64,000 bases of DNA. It comes from Chaetoderma sp. LZ-2023a (Eukaryota; Mollusca; Caudofoveata; Chaetodermatida; Chaetodermatidae). The stretch spans positions 33,978,351 to 34,042,350 of the forward strand of contig CM067372.1 of the NCBI GenBank assembly GCA_034401795.1, read 5' to 3'. Numbering within the stretch: position 1 is the stretch's first letter; every line of letters starts with the position of its first letter. The notes under the pieces are model-generated. The model did not search any database. It was not told the DNA's origin and saw nothing but the letters and a program-made list of their open reading frames with translations. The translations under genes were made by a program, and so were the position numbers. Below are positions 52,507-61,567 of the stretch, one piece after another.

Positions 52507-53012
52507 TTAGTGACCACACTGCTTTTCACCCTTTTTTCACTTTGGTAAGAAAAGAACCTAGAGCAGGCATGGTCAGGCGAGAGGATGTCAACCAGATTGT
52601 GTCACTGATGGCCGAACCGGTGAATGGTTGGAGGCGGTACGTCTGAAGTCCAATTATCATAAGGTAATTCAATAGTGAGAGTTTTTTGTATTATGTATAT
52701 GTATCATGTTCATTCATCTTATATATTCATGCTCATTCCCAGGGTAATACATGGAATATGCAGGGAGTAGTTAACCCTCTTGGCATATTGGTGTTTTCAG
52801 GCGAGATACATGTTCGTTAGTTCTCTCCCTTTTCTTAGGAGGAAAAAGGGGGGGGGGGGGTGGGCCCGTGATGCGAATGTGATTCGGTTCCGTGAACTTG
52901 ACGGTCCTTTTAGGTCTCCGTTAGTCAAGTTTGAAGTCTAAAATCTTTCTCCAAGGGGCAAAATTAGCATTTATGGCTTGCCCCTTCCCACCAGGTTACT
53001 GATCAAATCTGG

Positions 53013-53115
53013 TGTATATCAGAAGTAACAGAATGGTGAGTATTGATCGAAGGAGAATGAAGGAAATGTCAATTTCCCTTTCTCCGAGATCTAACAATAC
53101 TCACCATTCTGTTAC
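53013..53115 (+). repeat. Internal complementary region of copy F
   Basis: Its first part (to ~53058) is the complement of the element's 5' end. The second part (53059-53115) is the complement of its 3' end. They are joined in the order that pairs with the two ends placed side by side. This is the defining DIRS feature used to close the circle. Confidence 0.9.
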
Positions 53116-53179
53116 GGACCCAGCCTCCCAGCCCCACGGAGGCAAGCCATAGTTTTCTCTTGTTTGGTGGCTATGCAAA

Positions 53180-53367
53180 CAATATGAGCTCTATGGTAAA
53201 CGGGTACTCGGCAGTTGGGAGCCGAGTACCCGGTTCCCAGGAGTCGGTAAAGCTTTCTAAGTCTATAATCCTAGAGCCGCTGTCAAGGCCAGCTGTATAT
53301 CAGAAGTAACAGAATGGTGAGTATTGTTAGATCTCGGAGAAAGGGAAATTGACATTTCCTTCATTCT
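53180..53367 (+). repeat. Right terminal inverted repeat and outer 3' end of copy F
   Basis: Inverse of the left ITR up to GGTGAGTATTG. It is followed by the outer end GTTAGATCTCGGAGAAAG...GACATTTCCTTC and the ATTCT shared with the left junction. Confidence 0.9.
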
Positions 53368-53675
53368 GCCGCATAAATATCTTGATATGATTCCATATTA
53401 AGCTGTCACTAAGAAGTTCACACAGAAGAACACCATAAAACACGCAGGTATGGGGAGGAAAATTTGTAGCGTAGCATTCATAATCGCAAGGCTGTCAGAC
53501 TCGAGAGATTTGTTTTATGTGCTTTGACATTACCCATAATTCTTTGCGACGCCGTAACTCCGAGATTATTCCTAGATCATCATCCTCTTCATGTTTATTT
53601 ACAACTTTTGCTGTGGTATACCTTGAAGTATCGATCGGGGCATCTTCTTCAAAATAATGTGGATTTCCCAACTAA
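53368..53675. other. Flank of copy F, no gene seen
   Basis: No gene or repeat recognised before the LINE begins. Confidence 0.4.
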
Positions 53676-54719
53676 GATAAACTCATAATAGGTTGCATTT
53701 ATAGAAGCCCAAACAGCAGCACACAAAACGATGAACACTTGAATAAACTCTTAGCTGACATCAGTGACAGAAGCCACTCTCATATACTGATTATGGGAGA
53801 TTTTAACTTTCCAAGCATAGATTGGTCCAAATGCATTGTAAATAGTATTGATACTTCAAGAGCAGACTGCCAGTTTTTGGAATGCATTCAGGGTACCTAT
53901 TGGTTCCAGCGCAGTACACAGGACACTAGAGCCAGAGGTAGAGATACGCCAAGCCTAATTGATATTGTGTTTACGAATGAGGAAAACATGATTTGTAACA
54001 TAGACATATTAAGTCCACTAGGAAAAAGTGATCATGCTATTCTTTTATTAATAAGCAAGGTAACCGACAGAGGCTGTATTATATAAAAATGAGAGGGTTG
54101 ATGAATCTTGACTGGGCCCAGCTTCTGGCATCAAAGGATGTACTGCAGCAATGGAATATATTTGTTGAAAAACTACAGGATGCTGTCGGTGAATGTATCC
54201 CCAGTAAAACCATCACACCGGGAAAAACACACACAAAGCAGCAACTGCCACTGGAAAAAGTTATCGGGGACAAAATCAGAGACAAACACAGGAAATGGAA
54301 ACAGTACATGAAAAACAAAAGTCAGCTAACTTACTAGGAATACTGCAAAACTAGGAACCAGGTCCGTAATACGACAAGAAAATCATTAAAGTAGCATGAA
54401 AGATCAATCGTCAGCCAAATAAAGACAAACCCAAAGCACTTTTGGAATTACGTAAAAAGTAAAACGAAAACCAAAGTGGATGTAACTAATTTAGAGATTC
54501 CTGGGACAAATCAGTTAACAGACTCTGACGCTGGTAAGGCCCAGGTGCTACTAAACTATTTCTCATCGGTCTTCACTGTGGAGTCAGGTGGTGAAGTGCC
54601 GCAGTTGCCAAGAAAAGAGTCTGACTCTACACTAGGCAATCTGATAATCACATCTGACATGGTGGAGAAAAAGCTCAGATCATTCAACGTCTCCAAATCA
54701 CCTGGACTGGATCTAATTC
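53676..54719 (+). pseudogene. CR1-type LINE: endonuclease C-half and start of RT, interrupted
   Basis: The early text encodes CIYRSPNSS, then ILIMGDFNFPSIDWSK (endonuclease), SLIDIVFTNEENMI and PLGKSDHAILLL. Linker frames follow (54089-54337), then VLLNYFSSVFTVE and FNVSKSPGLD, the opening of the RT domain. The frame is cut at 54720 by the left end of a hAT-like element. Stops at about 54086 and 54337 add to the decay. The catalytic RT is not found beyond the insertion. Confidence 0.82.
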
Positions 54720-55110
54720 TAGGGATTCACAGTATTAGAAAAATGAATATCGGTATTGATATCAAGTTTCATACCGGTATACCGTTAATACCGGTATTAT
54801 TCCGATGGGAAAAATGGAGTGAGGCTTGAGTAGTATGATTCCATATTCAAGGTATATCAGCGCTGCTTAAATAGTCGCCGCAAATTTCCACAATAATACC
54901 AAGAAATTACATGAATCTTGATATTAAGTGTTAAATTTGATCTGTCTTCAGGTAAATCATATCCCAAAATGGTTGAAACTCTTCCCCCCCCCCCCCCAAA
55001 TCGTCCCTACAAATGATTTGAATTTGCCACAAAATTACAACTATTTCCGCGTGGAGATCGCGAGATACCGGTAACCAGTGATCATCTCATCCCGTATAAA
55101 CTTTACAAAT
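54720..55110. mobile_element. Left end of a hAT-like non-autonomous element (copy 1)
   Basis: It starts TAGGGATTCACAGTATTAGA and matches the left ~390 bp of the complete element at 56218-57373 (AAATGAATAYCGG, GAAACTCTTCC... AACCAGTGA). A run of 14 C is inside (about 54985-54998). Its right end is missing. Confidence 0.75.
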
Positions 55111-55426
55111 TTTCCTGGCTATCTGCGTTGATGTATATGTTAGAATAATATATGAACTTTCCACGATGGCCTGTGCTCTATAAGATGAATCGACCTGATT
55201 ACCAACCTCTGCACTAATTTGACCCAGAAATGTCTAGACGGCTCACAGTCACAGTTTTGGTCTTGTTGTTTAGTCTGTATCTCAGTGGAATGCCTATTTT
55301 TGTAATTTTATATTTTCCTATCTACTAGACTGCTAAACCTATCAGAGCCATGTGCTTATATACAAGAAAATATTTAGTAATAGCGCAAATTGGAAAGACA
55401 AGTTTAGAAACCCTTAAGTCTGCCAA

Positions 55427-56126
55427 CAAAGTGGCACTTTTCAGCCACCTCACATGGTAAAAGGGGGGTGCATTGATGGTATTGGAGGGACTGTTAAAAG
55501 ACGAGTGTCTGAAAAGCTGAGAAGTGAGAAATTACATATTGCATCTTCAGCTGAATTTGCCAAACTAGCTACCAATGTCTGCCCAAACATCAATGTGGTA
55601 TGTATTGGTAAGGACAAGAATGAATAAAAAAAATGAGCTTGATGGTTTCTGGAACCCAAATGGACAAGAAATTAAAACACTATCTGGCAACCGTTCAGCT
55701 CATTATTTTGAAGCCATTGAACCATACGTTATTAAGTATGCTACTTATTCTTCCATTGAGACATCAAAAATGGCAATGTTTTCATTTGTGAGTGGGCCTA
55801 CAGGTAATAAGAATGATGTAGTACATGTAAATGATGACCATGCTCCCGAAGAGATCGATTCACCCCCTTCACCAAATGAGTATGCTTGTGGACAATGGGT
55901 AATTGTCGATTATGACTCCATAAGTTATTATGGATTAATAGTAGATGTAAAGGAAAACATGCATCAAACTAGGTGCCTTAAGCCATCTAGTTCTGGAAAA
56001 ACCTATGTGTTTGAACCAGAGAGAAACACAGTTTGGTATAATGAAGAGCAAATAAAGGCCAGAATGGAAAAAGAGCCCATTCTAGTTAATACCAGAGCCA
56101 AAGGCATGTATAAAGTTTCACCATAA
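55427..56126 (+). pseudogene. Remnant of an uncharacterised metazoan protein family (DGIGGTVKR motif)
   Basis: One frame (55427-55625) reads PHMVKGGCIDGIGGTVKRR and ends KDKNE plus a stop. A second frame (55620-56126) continues with GFWNPNGQEIKTLSGNRSAH, WVIVDYDSISYYGLIVDV and WYNEEQIKARMEKEP. The H-x-K-G...DGIGG-x-VKR signature is one I have seen in many unannotated animal proteins, often close to repeats, and its role is unknown to me. The frames meet at an A-run (AATAAAAAAAATG), suggesting a one-base indel. The N-terminal part is missing. It could be the C-terminal domain of a transposon protein or of a host gene. Confidence 0.5.
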
Positions 56127-56209
56127 TCATGATAATTGTCCCATCAGTCAGAATTTCAAAGGTCCTGAAACTGACACATGGCTGAATTTGTGACCATTGT
56201 ATTACATGT

Positions 56210-57381
56210 AAGCATTTTAGGGCTTAACGGTATTGGAAAAATGAATACCGGTTATGGTATCAATTTCCAGTATACCTTTAATACCGATATTATTACGATG
56301 GACAAAATAGAGTGAGGCTCCAGTAGTACAATTCCATAGTAAACGTATTTCCCATACATACGAAGTAGGCCTATATCAGCGTGCCTGAAACAGTCGACGC
56401 AAATTTCCACAATAAAACCAATAAATTATACGAATCCCGATATTAAACGCTAAATATGAACTGTCTTCAGTTAAATCATATCCCAAAATGGCTGAAATTC
56501 AACCAAATCATCCGTACAAATGATTTGAATTTGCCACGAAATTACAACTACTCCATGTCGAGATCACAAGATACCGGTAACCAGTGACAATCTCATCCCA
56601 AATAAACTCGCCCAGTGAAACTGCGAACAACCAAGACTTGATATTTGACTGACAAATGTCACTGCTACGAGTCAAAGACATTAGATATGCTGAATGTAAA
56701 TCTATGTTTTACTAATTTTTTGGGCTACTTTTGTACTTGTATCGATGTATGTGCCAAAATAGTAAATAAACTGTCCACGAAAACATGTGCCTTATACGAC
56801 GAAATTGCAATCGGACGAAACCACCAGGAATCATGCAAATCTCCATGCAGTGGTACAGCCAAGCCATTATAACACATACTAAATAGACTATAATATGCTG
56901 GGAATACATATGCCTACGCTCGCTGAGCCTCGTTCTCGTTACAGTAGCGTGTGTTGATCGATATCTAATGCTACCCGCCAACATAAGAAGTACCCCACCC
57001 CCTGTCTTTTGAGGTTAATTAAAATAAGCTTTATTCAATTTTTTGCGTGAAGTACATTCTTATAAGTAGTAATTTATCAATTACTTTAACCCTAACCTCT
57101 AACAACAATTTGACAGATACGGATGGCTAAGAAAATTTTAAAGTGTGATCGTTAAATATCATTTTCCTGTACAAAGAGCAGTAACTTACTGCGTTAGCCA
57201 GATATATTATTGGAATGTAACTAATGGAAAGCGGATTATCTGCCTTACAGAAAGTTATACTGGTTTTATGTTATAGTTCGATATTTTGGTATCAGCAAAA
57301 TAATACCAGTGTGACTACCGGTATGGCTATGATACCGGTATTCGGTATAATATTGGTATATCGTGAAGCCCTAAAGCATTT
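56210..57381. mobile_element. hAT-like non-autonomous element, complete, 8-bp target duplication
   Basis: AAGCATTT flanks both ends (56210-56217 and 57374-57381). The ends are TAGGGCTTAACGGTAT on the left and CGTGAAGCCCTA on the right; further ACCGGTAT motifs are repeated inside. An 8-bp duplication with short TAGGG ends is typical of hAT. No transposase is present. Confidence 0.82.
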
Positions 57382-57892
57382 TATTATTTTTACACATTAT
57401 ATGAGAATACATATTAAAAATATGCAGTCTTTTGGCATCATGAATCATGATAATAAGTTTTTACTCTTCAGTGTAGGCATTAGCAATTATAGAATAAGAA
57501 CTTTTTAAGCTGTTGTGTTTGCTTCAAATAAGGTGATCATTACTAATGAATATAATGCCTCTTTTAATACTTTGATGGTTCCACTATTCTATTAAGATTA
57601 ATGTCTCAGAGTGACACCTCCAGATATTTTTAGATACAGTCCCATCAGTCACAATTTCTTGTCCCATAAGTCACAGCTAATAATTCACTGTTGCCATGAT
57701 GAAAAAAATAGGATGTATGTCTCTATGATCTTTTTAGAAAGCTACAAGAATCTTCTAATAGAATTATGGTCACATGTAAGCCGCCTCTCAAATTGAGATA
57801 GTATTTGCAGTGTGACTGAGCACGGTATAAAACGGTGGTCCGTAAAGGTCCCATAAGTCACAGCTGCGGCTACCCGAGGGTGTGTGACCGGA
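57382..57892. other. Non-coding stretch with repeated GTCCCATMAGTCAC motif
   Basis: No gene seen. GTCCCATCAGTCACA at 57639, GTCCCATAAGTCACAGCT at 57661 and 57848; relatives at 56136 and 59467. Confidence 0.6.
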
Positions 57893-58165
57893 TTTGATTT
57901 TTGTAGCCGGATTAGACATTTGGTAGCCGGATTTGTGGCTTGTGTAGCCGGTTGATCAAGTTATGTGGCCAGGATTAGGTCATCCCGTAGCCGGATTGGC
58001 TTGGTATGTAGCCGGTAGAGGTAGCTACTGTAGCCGGATTGGGTTGAATCTTGAAAAGTGTAGCCGGATTCGTCTTGTGATGTAGCCGGAGGGGGTAGCT
58101 ACCGTAGCCGGTTTGGTTTGAATTTTAAGACAGTGTAGCCGGTTTTATTTTGTGATGTAGCAGGT
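57893..58165 (+). repeat. Cluster of GTAGCCGG motifs
   Basis: GTAGCCGG (or one mismatch) occurs about eleven times in 270 bp. The later copies are arranged in a longer repeat of about 75-80 bp (GATGTAGCCGG...GGTAGCTACYGTAGCCGG). No coding signal. Confidence 0.85.
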
Positions 58166-58518
58166 AGCAGCCGTATTTGTGCAGCCATGATCAGAAAATC
58201 TTTTTGGGTTTATAGTTTTCTGTTCAAAGGGCCACTTGCGGGTGGCCATTATGTCTATTAAGGCTATTTTTATAAATTTAGTTTAAATTTATGGTCATTG
58301 TGGTGATAGTCTAAAGGAGAAGTATAATTGGAGTAGAATTTGCAAGTGAATACTGGTTGAAGTATTCGTTCCAGTGAGATCCTGACTCGTAGCGTTTCGT
58401 ACCAAGTTTGGTTATACTCATCAGAGGAGACATAATGTATAAGTGATATATCTTATCATCCATATTTTTGGATGGTTAATTTAGTCAGAAAAAGGTGTAA
58501 AAAGTTATTTTCTTACCT

Positions 58519-59058
58519 TTAGTCCAATTCATTAAGGATGCGAAGCAAGTTATCTGCAGACAGGGCGTCCTCTTCTTGGTTATCCTCTTCCGTGGGAATT
58601 AGATAAGCAAGCTCTTCATTGTTGTTGGATAAAGGGAGGAAGGGGTCTTCTAAGGAGATGGTTGCCTGGTCAGTTTGAAGGTCTTCTTCTAGTGTTGGTC
58701 CTGAGACCCCACTGTCAGGACTGTTGTAACTTGGATCAAAAACCTCAGGTGGTGTGGCGCCGCTAATTAAGTCCGAGTTTGGAGTGTCTCTACAACTTGA
58801 TAGTGGTGAAGAGTAGTTGGGCAGGTTTTCTAAATCCAAAATATCGATAGGTTGAATGTCGTTATCTAAGGCTGGTGGTGATCTTGCAAGAGACGAACGC
58901 GGTCCTGGTGAGCGGTGCAGGCTTTGGTTAAGAGCTGAATCAATAGCTGCTTGGTTGACGATTCTATCTATGTTGTTGGTAGTGAGGATGAGTTCTCCTG
59001 CGGTTGGAAAGATTTTGTGTTTGTGGCCCAGGTGTCTTCGACAATCTTCCGTTCTGCT
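58519..59058 (-). CDS. Open frame, acidic, with zinc-finger-like start; unassigned
   Basis: The frame is open from 59058 to the stop at 58519 (about 179 codons). An in-frame TAG at 59061-59059 separates it from upstream text in the same frame that reads NFWFCEVCNHH. After the stop comes CRRHLGHKHKIFPTAGELIL, so FCEVC and CRRHLGHKH would make a C2H2-type finger if the stop were absent or skipped by splicing. The rest is acidic and Ser/Pro-rich (TPPEVFDPSYNSPDSG, PTEEDNQEEDALSADNLL), like an activation domain. No ATG lies early in the frame; the first initiator-like codon is a TTG. I do not recognise a family. It may be a broken gene or an exon. Confidence 0.3.
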   Translation of the reverse strand, partial: SRTEDCRRHLGHKHKIFPTAGELILTTNNIDRIVNQAAIDSALNQSLHRSPGPRSSLARSPPALDNDIQPIDILDLENLPNYSSPLSSCRDTPNSDLISGATPPEVFDPSYNSPDSGVSGPTLEEDLQTDQATISLEDPFLPLSNNNEELAYLIPTEEDNQEEDALSADNLLRILNELD

Positions 59059-59334
59059 CTAATGGTGGTTGCACACTTCGCAGAACCAGAAATTCTTCTT
59101 CTCCTGGATTGTCCTAATGTGGCATCGGTGAGAAGTCCTGTGGGCAAACGAGGCCGTGCAGAGTGGACAGATGAATCTGTCCATAACTTGTGAAAGACTA
59201 AATTGAGTATGTGTGTGGAGACGTTGGTGTAGCGCAACGTTATACGTGCCTGTGACGTAATTTCAGGTGTGACGTCGGGTTATGGCGTCATAAGCGTGAC
59301 CAAGAGTAGGGAGTTTTGGTAACCAAATAATCAA

Positions 59335-59402
59335 TTATAAGTTTTACTACCAAAGGTAGATGATGGTTACCAGGTAACCCTTGGTAGTAAAACTTATAAG
59401 AA
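59335..59402. repeat. Hairpin with 21-bp arms
   Basis: TTATAAGTTTTACTACCAA on the left pairs with TTGGTAGTAAAACTTATAA on the right. The loop has GGTTACCAGGTAACC, a smaller palindrome. Confidence 0.85.
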
Positions 59403-59501
59403 AATAACTTTATTGAGTCTTAATTCTTTGTATTATTGGTTACAATTTTGAAAAAATCATTCAAATGTCCTATAAGTCAGAATGGAATTGACCCCGGGCT
59501 G

Positions 59502-60995
59502 TTGGGCGATGGGGTTGGGCGGTATTTCGATATTATCGAAAAAAATCGCGATATATCAAATATCGACATCCTCATAATTTCAAAAAATTGTAAATATCGT
59601 GTATATCGTTATGACGATAGTTTCATTTTTCTCATTTTGATTTTGAAAGAGATTCAATATATACTGTATTATTATTATTATTATTATTACTACTTACCTG
59701 TGGTCTGCTCGGTAATACTCCTTGAATAATAATCCATTCTTTGTTGTAGTAATAATCGGATATAATCAAATTTATCTCCAAAATAATGCCTGTTTAATTA
59801 ATCCATGGTGTGTTTGTTTTAATAAAATGCTACAAACCTCAAAAGAATTGTTTTGTTGTTCACTTTGCATCATTACGGAAATTTACGACGCCATTCTTTT
59901 CTTCTCTAAGACAGCCCCGTTTTGAGTACTAGTTACTGGGAAATCCGTTTGCACTTGCCACATTCCATTCTTATGACATCATTATTACATGTCAATCTAT
60001 ATCGATCGTCTCGCTTAACCCTTTAACACTAATATCAGCCAATAACGGTTTCTGTGTTTGTCTTGGGAAAACGTTCATTTGTAGACCAAGAGAATAGTAT
60101 TCAAGCCAAAACTAGTCATTCCAGTGGTAAATTTTCAAATAAATCTCAGCCTGGAAGTGGGCATTCCTCAAGATCATTCCCGTGAACTGTTTTGGTTAGT
60201 CGTATGTTAAAAGGGTTAAAAGAGTACATCATAGTTGAATATCTATTTTCAGGCCAACAAATTCTTTTTGAAAATTTACGACTGGAATGACTGGCTCTGT
60301 TATCAAGCTCGAGTCAGTCATTCCAGTGGTAAATTAAAAAAAAATAACTTCACTCCCGCTTACATTTGTGCTATAATATATTATATTTCATTCAAATACA
60401 ATGCATTTACTCATTCAAAATTTTATTTTATTATTTAATGATGCCGATGCTATCAAGCCGCTGTTATGAGCTGGTCTATTTATCAGAATTCTGAAGAGTA
60501 AATTCTGATTGGCTCATCTCCCGCCAGAGCCAATCAGATTTCATTCAACGGAATTCCCATTTTTCTGCGCAGAGAATGCTATGTGCATCTCTTCTCCCAT
60601 CTCAACAATGGCTGATTTATGACAGCTTGTCGTGAAGTAAAGAAAACATCGCAGTACACAGAAGAAAATTCTTTATTTTGCTTATTTGTGATGAATACTG
60701 GTTATTTGCATTATGTTCATTGCTTAAAACTATATCTTGATGAGTGAAACACAGAAATTTCATGCGCCGGGTATTCCTATTTACTAGATTGGAATATGTT
60801 GTTATTACGTTTTGAAAGCAATGATTCATAATGAAAATAATTTGCAGACACCACTAATTTGAAATACATTCATGCCATATGTCACACCCTAATCCCCACC
60901 CCATCCCATAGACGATATATCGTCATATCGCAATATTTTAATGAGATATCGACATCGTCATGGCTAGGCAAATATCGTCCAACCCTATTGGGCGG
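59502..60995. mobile_element. hAT-like non-autonomous element (1.48 kb), 8-bp target duplication
   Basis: TTGGGCGA (59502-59509) and TTGGGCGG (60988-60995) flank the element. Its ends are TGGGGTTGGGCGGTAT and the complement of TAGGGTTGGACGATAT. GATATCG-rich subterminal repeats are at both ends (ATCGCGATATATC left, GACGATATATCGTC right). The interior has no transposase and includes (ATT)n at 59665-59690 and a foldback at 60270-60335. Confidence 0.78.
60270..60335. repeat. Foldback: AATTTACSACTGGAATGACTG family
   Basis: AATTTACGACTGGAATGACT on the left pairs with AGTCATTCCAGTGGTAAATT on the right, with GAGTC/GGCTC at the loop side. Related half-copies lie at 60112-60135 and 25550-25612. Confidence 0.75.
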
Positions 60996-61186
60996 TCACT
61001 ACAAAGGCGCACAATTCCGGGAAATCACTGACTAACCAGGCTGTAGTAATTGATATAAAATATCACTCAAAATATTCATTTCATATTATGATTTTTCTTG
61101 CAAACAACGGGACAAAATTTTAAAATATTAGCGCAGGAAAAGATAGGTTTTATACATTTTTAACCATTCGATGTCCTGTGATGGTA
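60996..61186. other. Intergenic, no gene seen
   Basis: AT-rich sequence between two TIR elements. Confidence 0.4.
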
Positions 61187-61567
61187 ATTAAAATAAGTTT
61201 TATTCAACTTTTTTGCGAGAAGTGCATTCTTATAAGTAGGCAACTTTCGTAGCCGTAATCGTTAATTTATCAATTACTCTAACACTTGCCTCAAAACAAC
61301 AATTTGACAGCTCTGGATAAATAAGAAAAGCGTGATCGTTAAATACAGGTAAAATATCATTTTCCCGTATGAAGAGCAGTAACTTATATCACTAGACAGC
61401 TATATACTATTGAAATATTACTAATGGGACGCAGATTATCTGCCTAACAAAATGTTATACCGGTTTTATCTTATATCTCAATATTTTGGTATCAGCAAAA
61501 TATCGGTATGACTAACAGTATAGCTATGATACCGGTATTCTATATAATATCAGTATATCGTGACGCC
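61187..61567. mobile_element. Right end of the hAT-like element (copy 3)
   Basis: Matches 57005-57371 of the complete element (TTTTATTCAA, CATTTTCC, GGTATCAGCAAAAT, GATACCGGTATTC). It ends at ATATCGTGACGCCAT, a mutated form of the terminus, where DIRS copy G begins. The left end is missing. Confidence 0.78.

Larger units (their letters stand above)
51155..53367 (+). mobile_element. DIRS copy F: internally deleted, both termini intact (2.2 kb)
   Basis: It begins ATTCTCCTTCGATCAATACT at 51155 and ends ...GACATTTCCTTC followed by ATTCT at 53363-53367. It keeps the left ITR, the leader with CRE, the recombinase C-terminus, 3' UTR, internal complementary region (53013-53115) and right ITR. Gag, RT and the recombinase N-half are missing. 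The deletion joins leader to recombinase at about 52057 through a short TAT/TTAT overlap. It is on the plus strand, unlike the main array, and could move only with proteins from another copy. Confidence 0.92.

Noticed and set aside
54985-54998. C-run as a possible regulatory or quadruplex signal
   Set aside because: A plain homopolymer inside a degenerate element, with no second G-tract partner.
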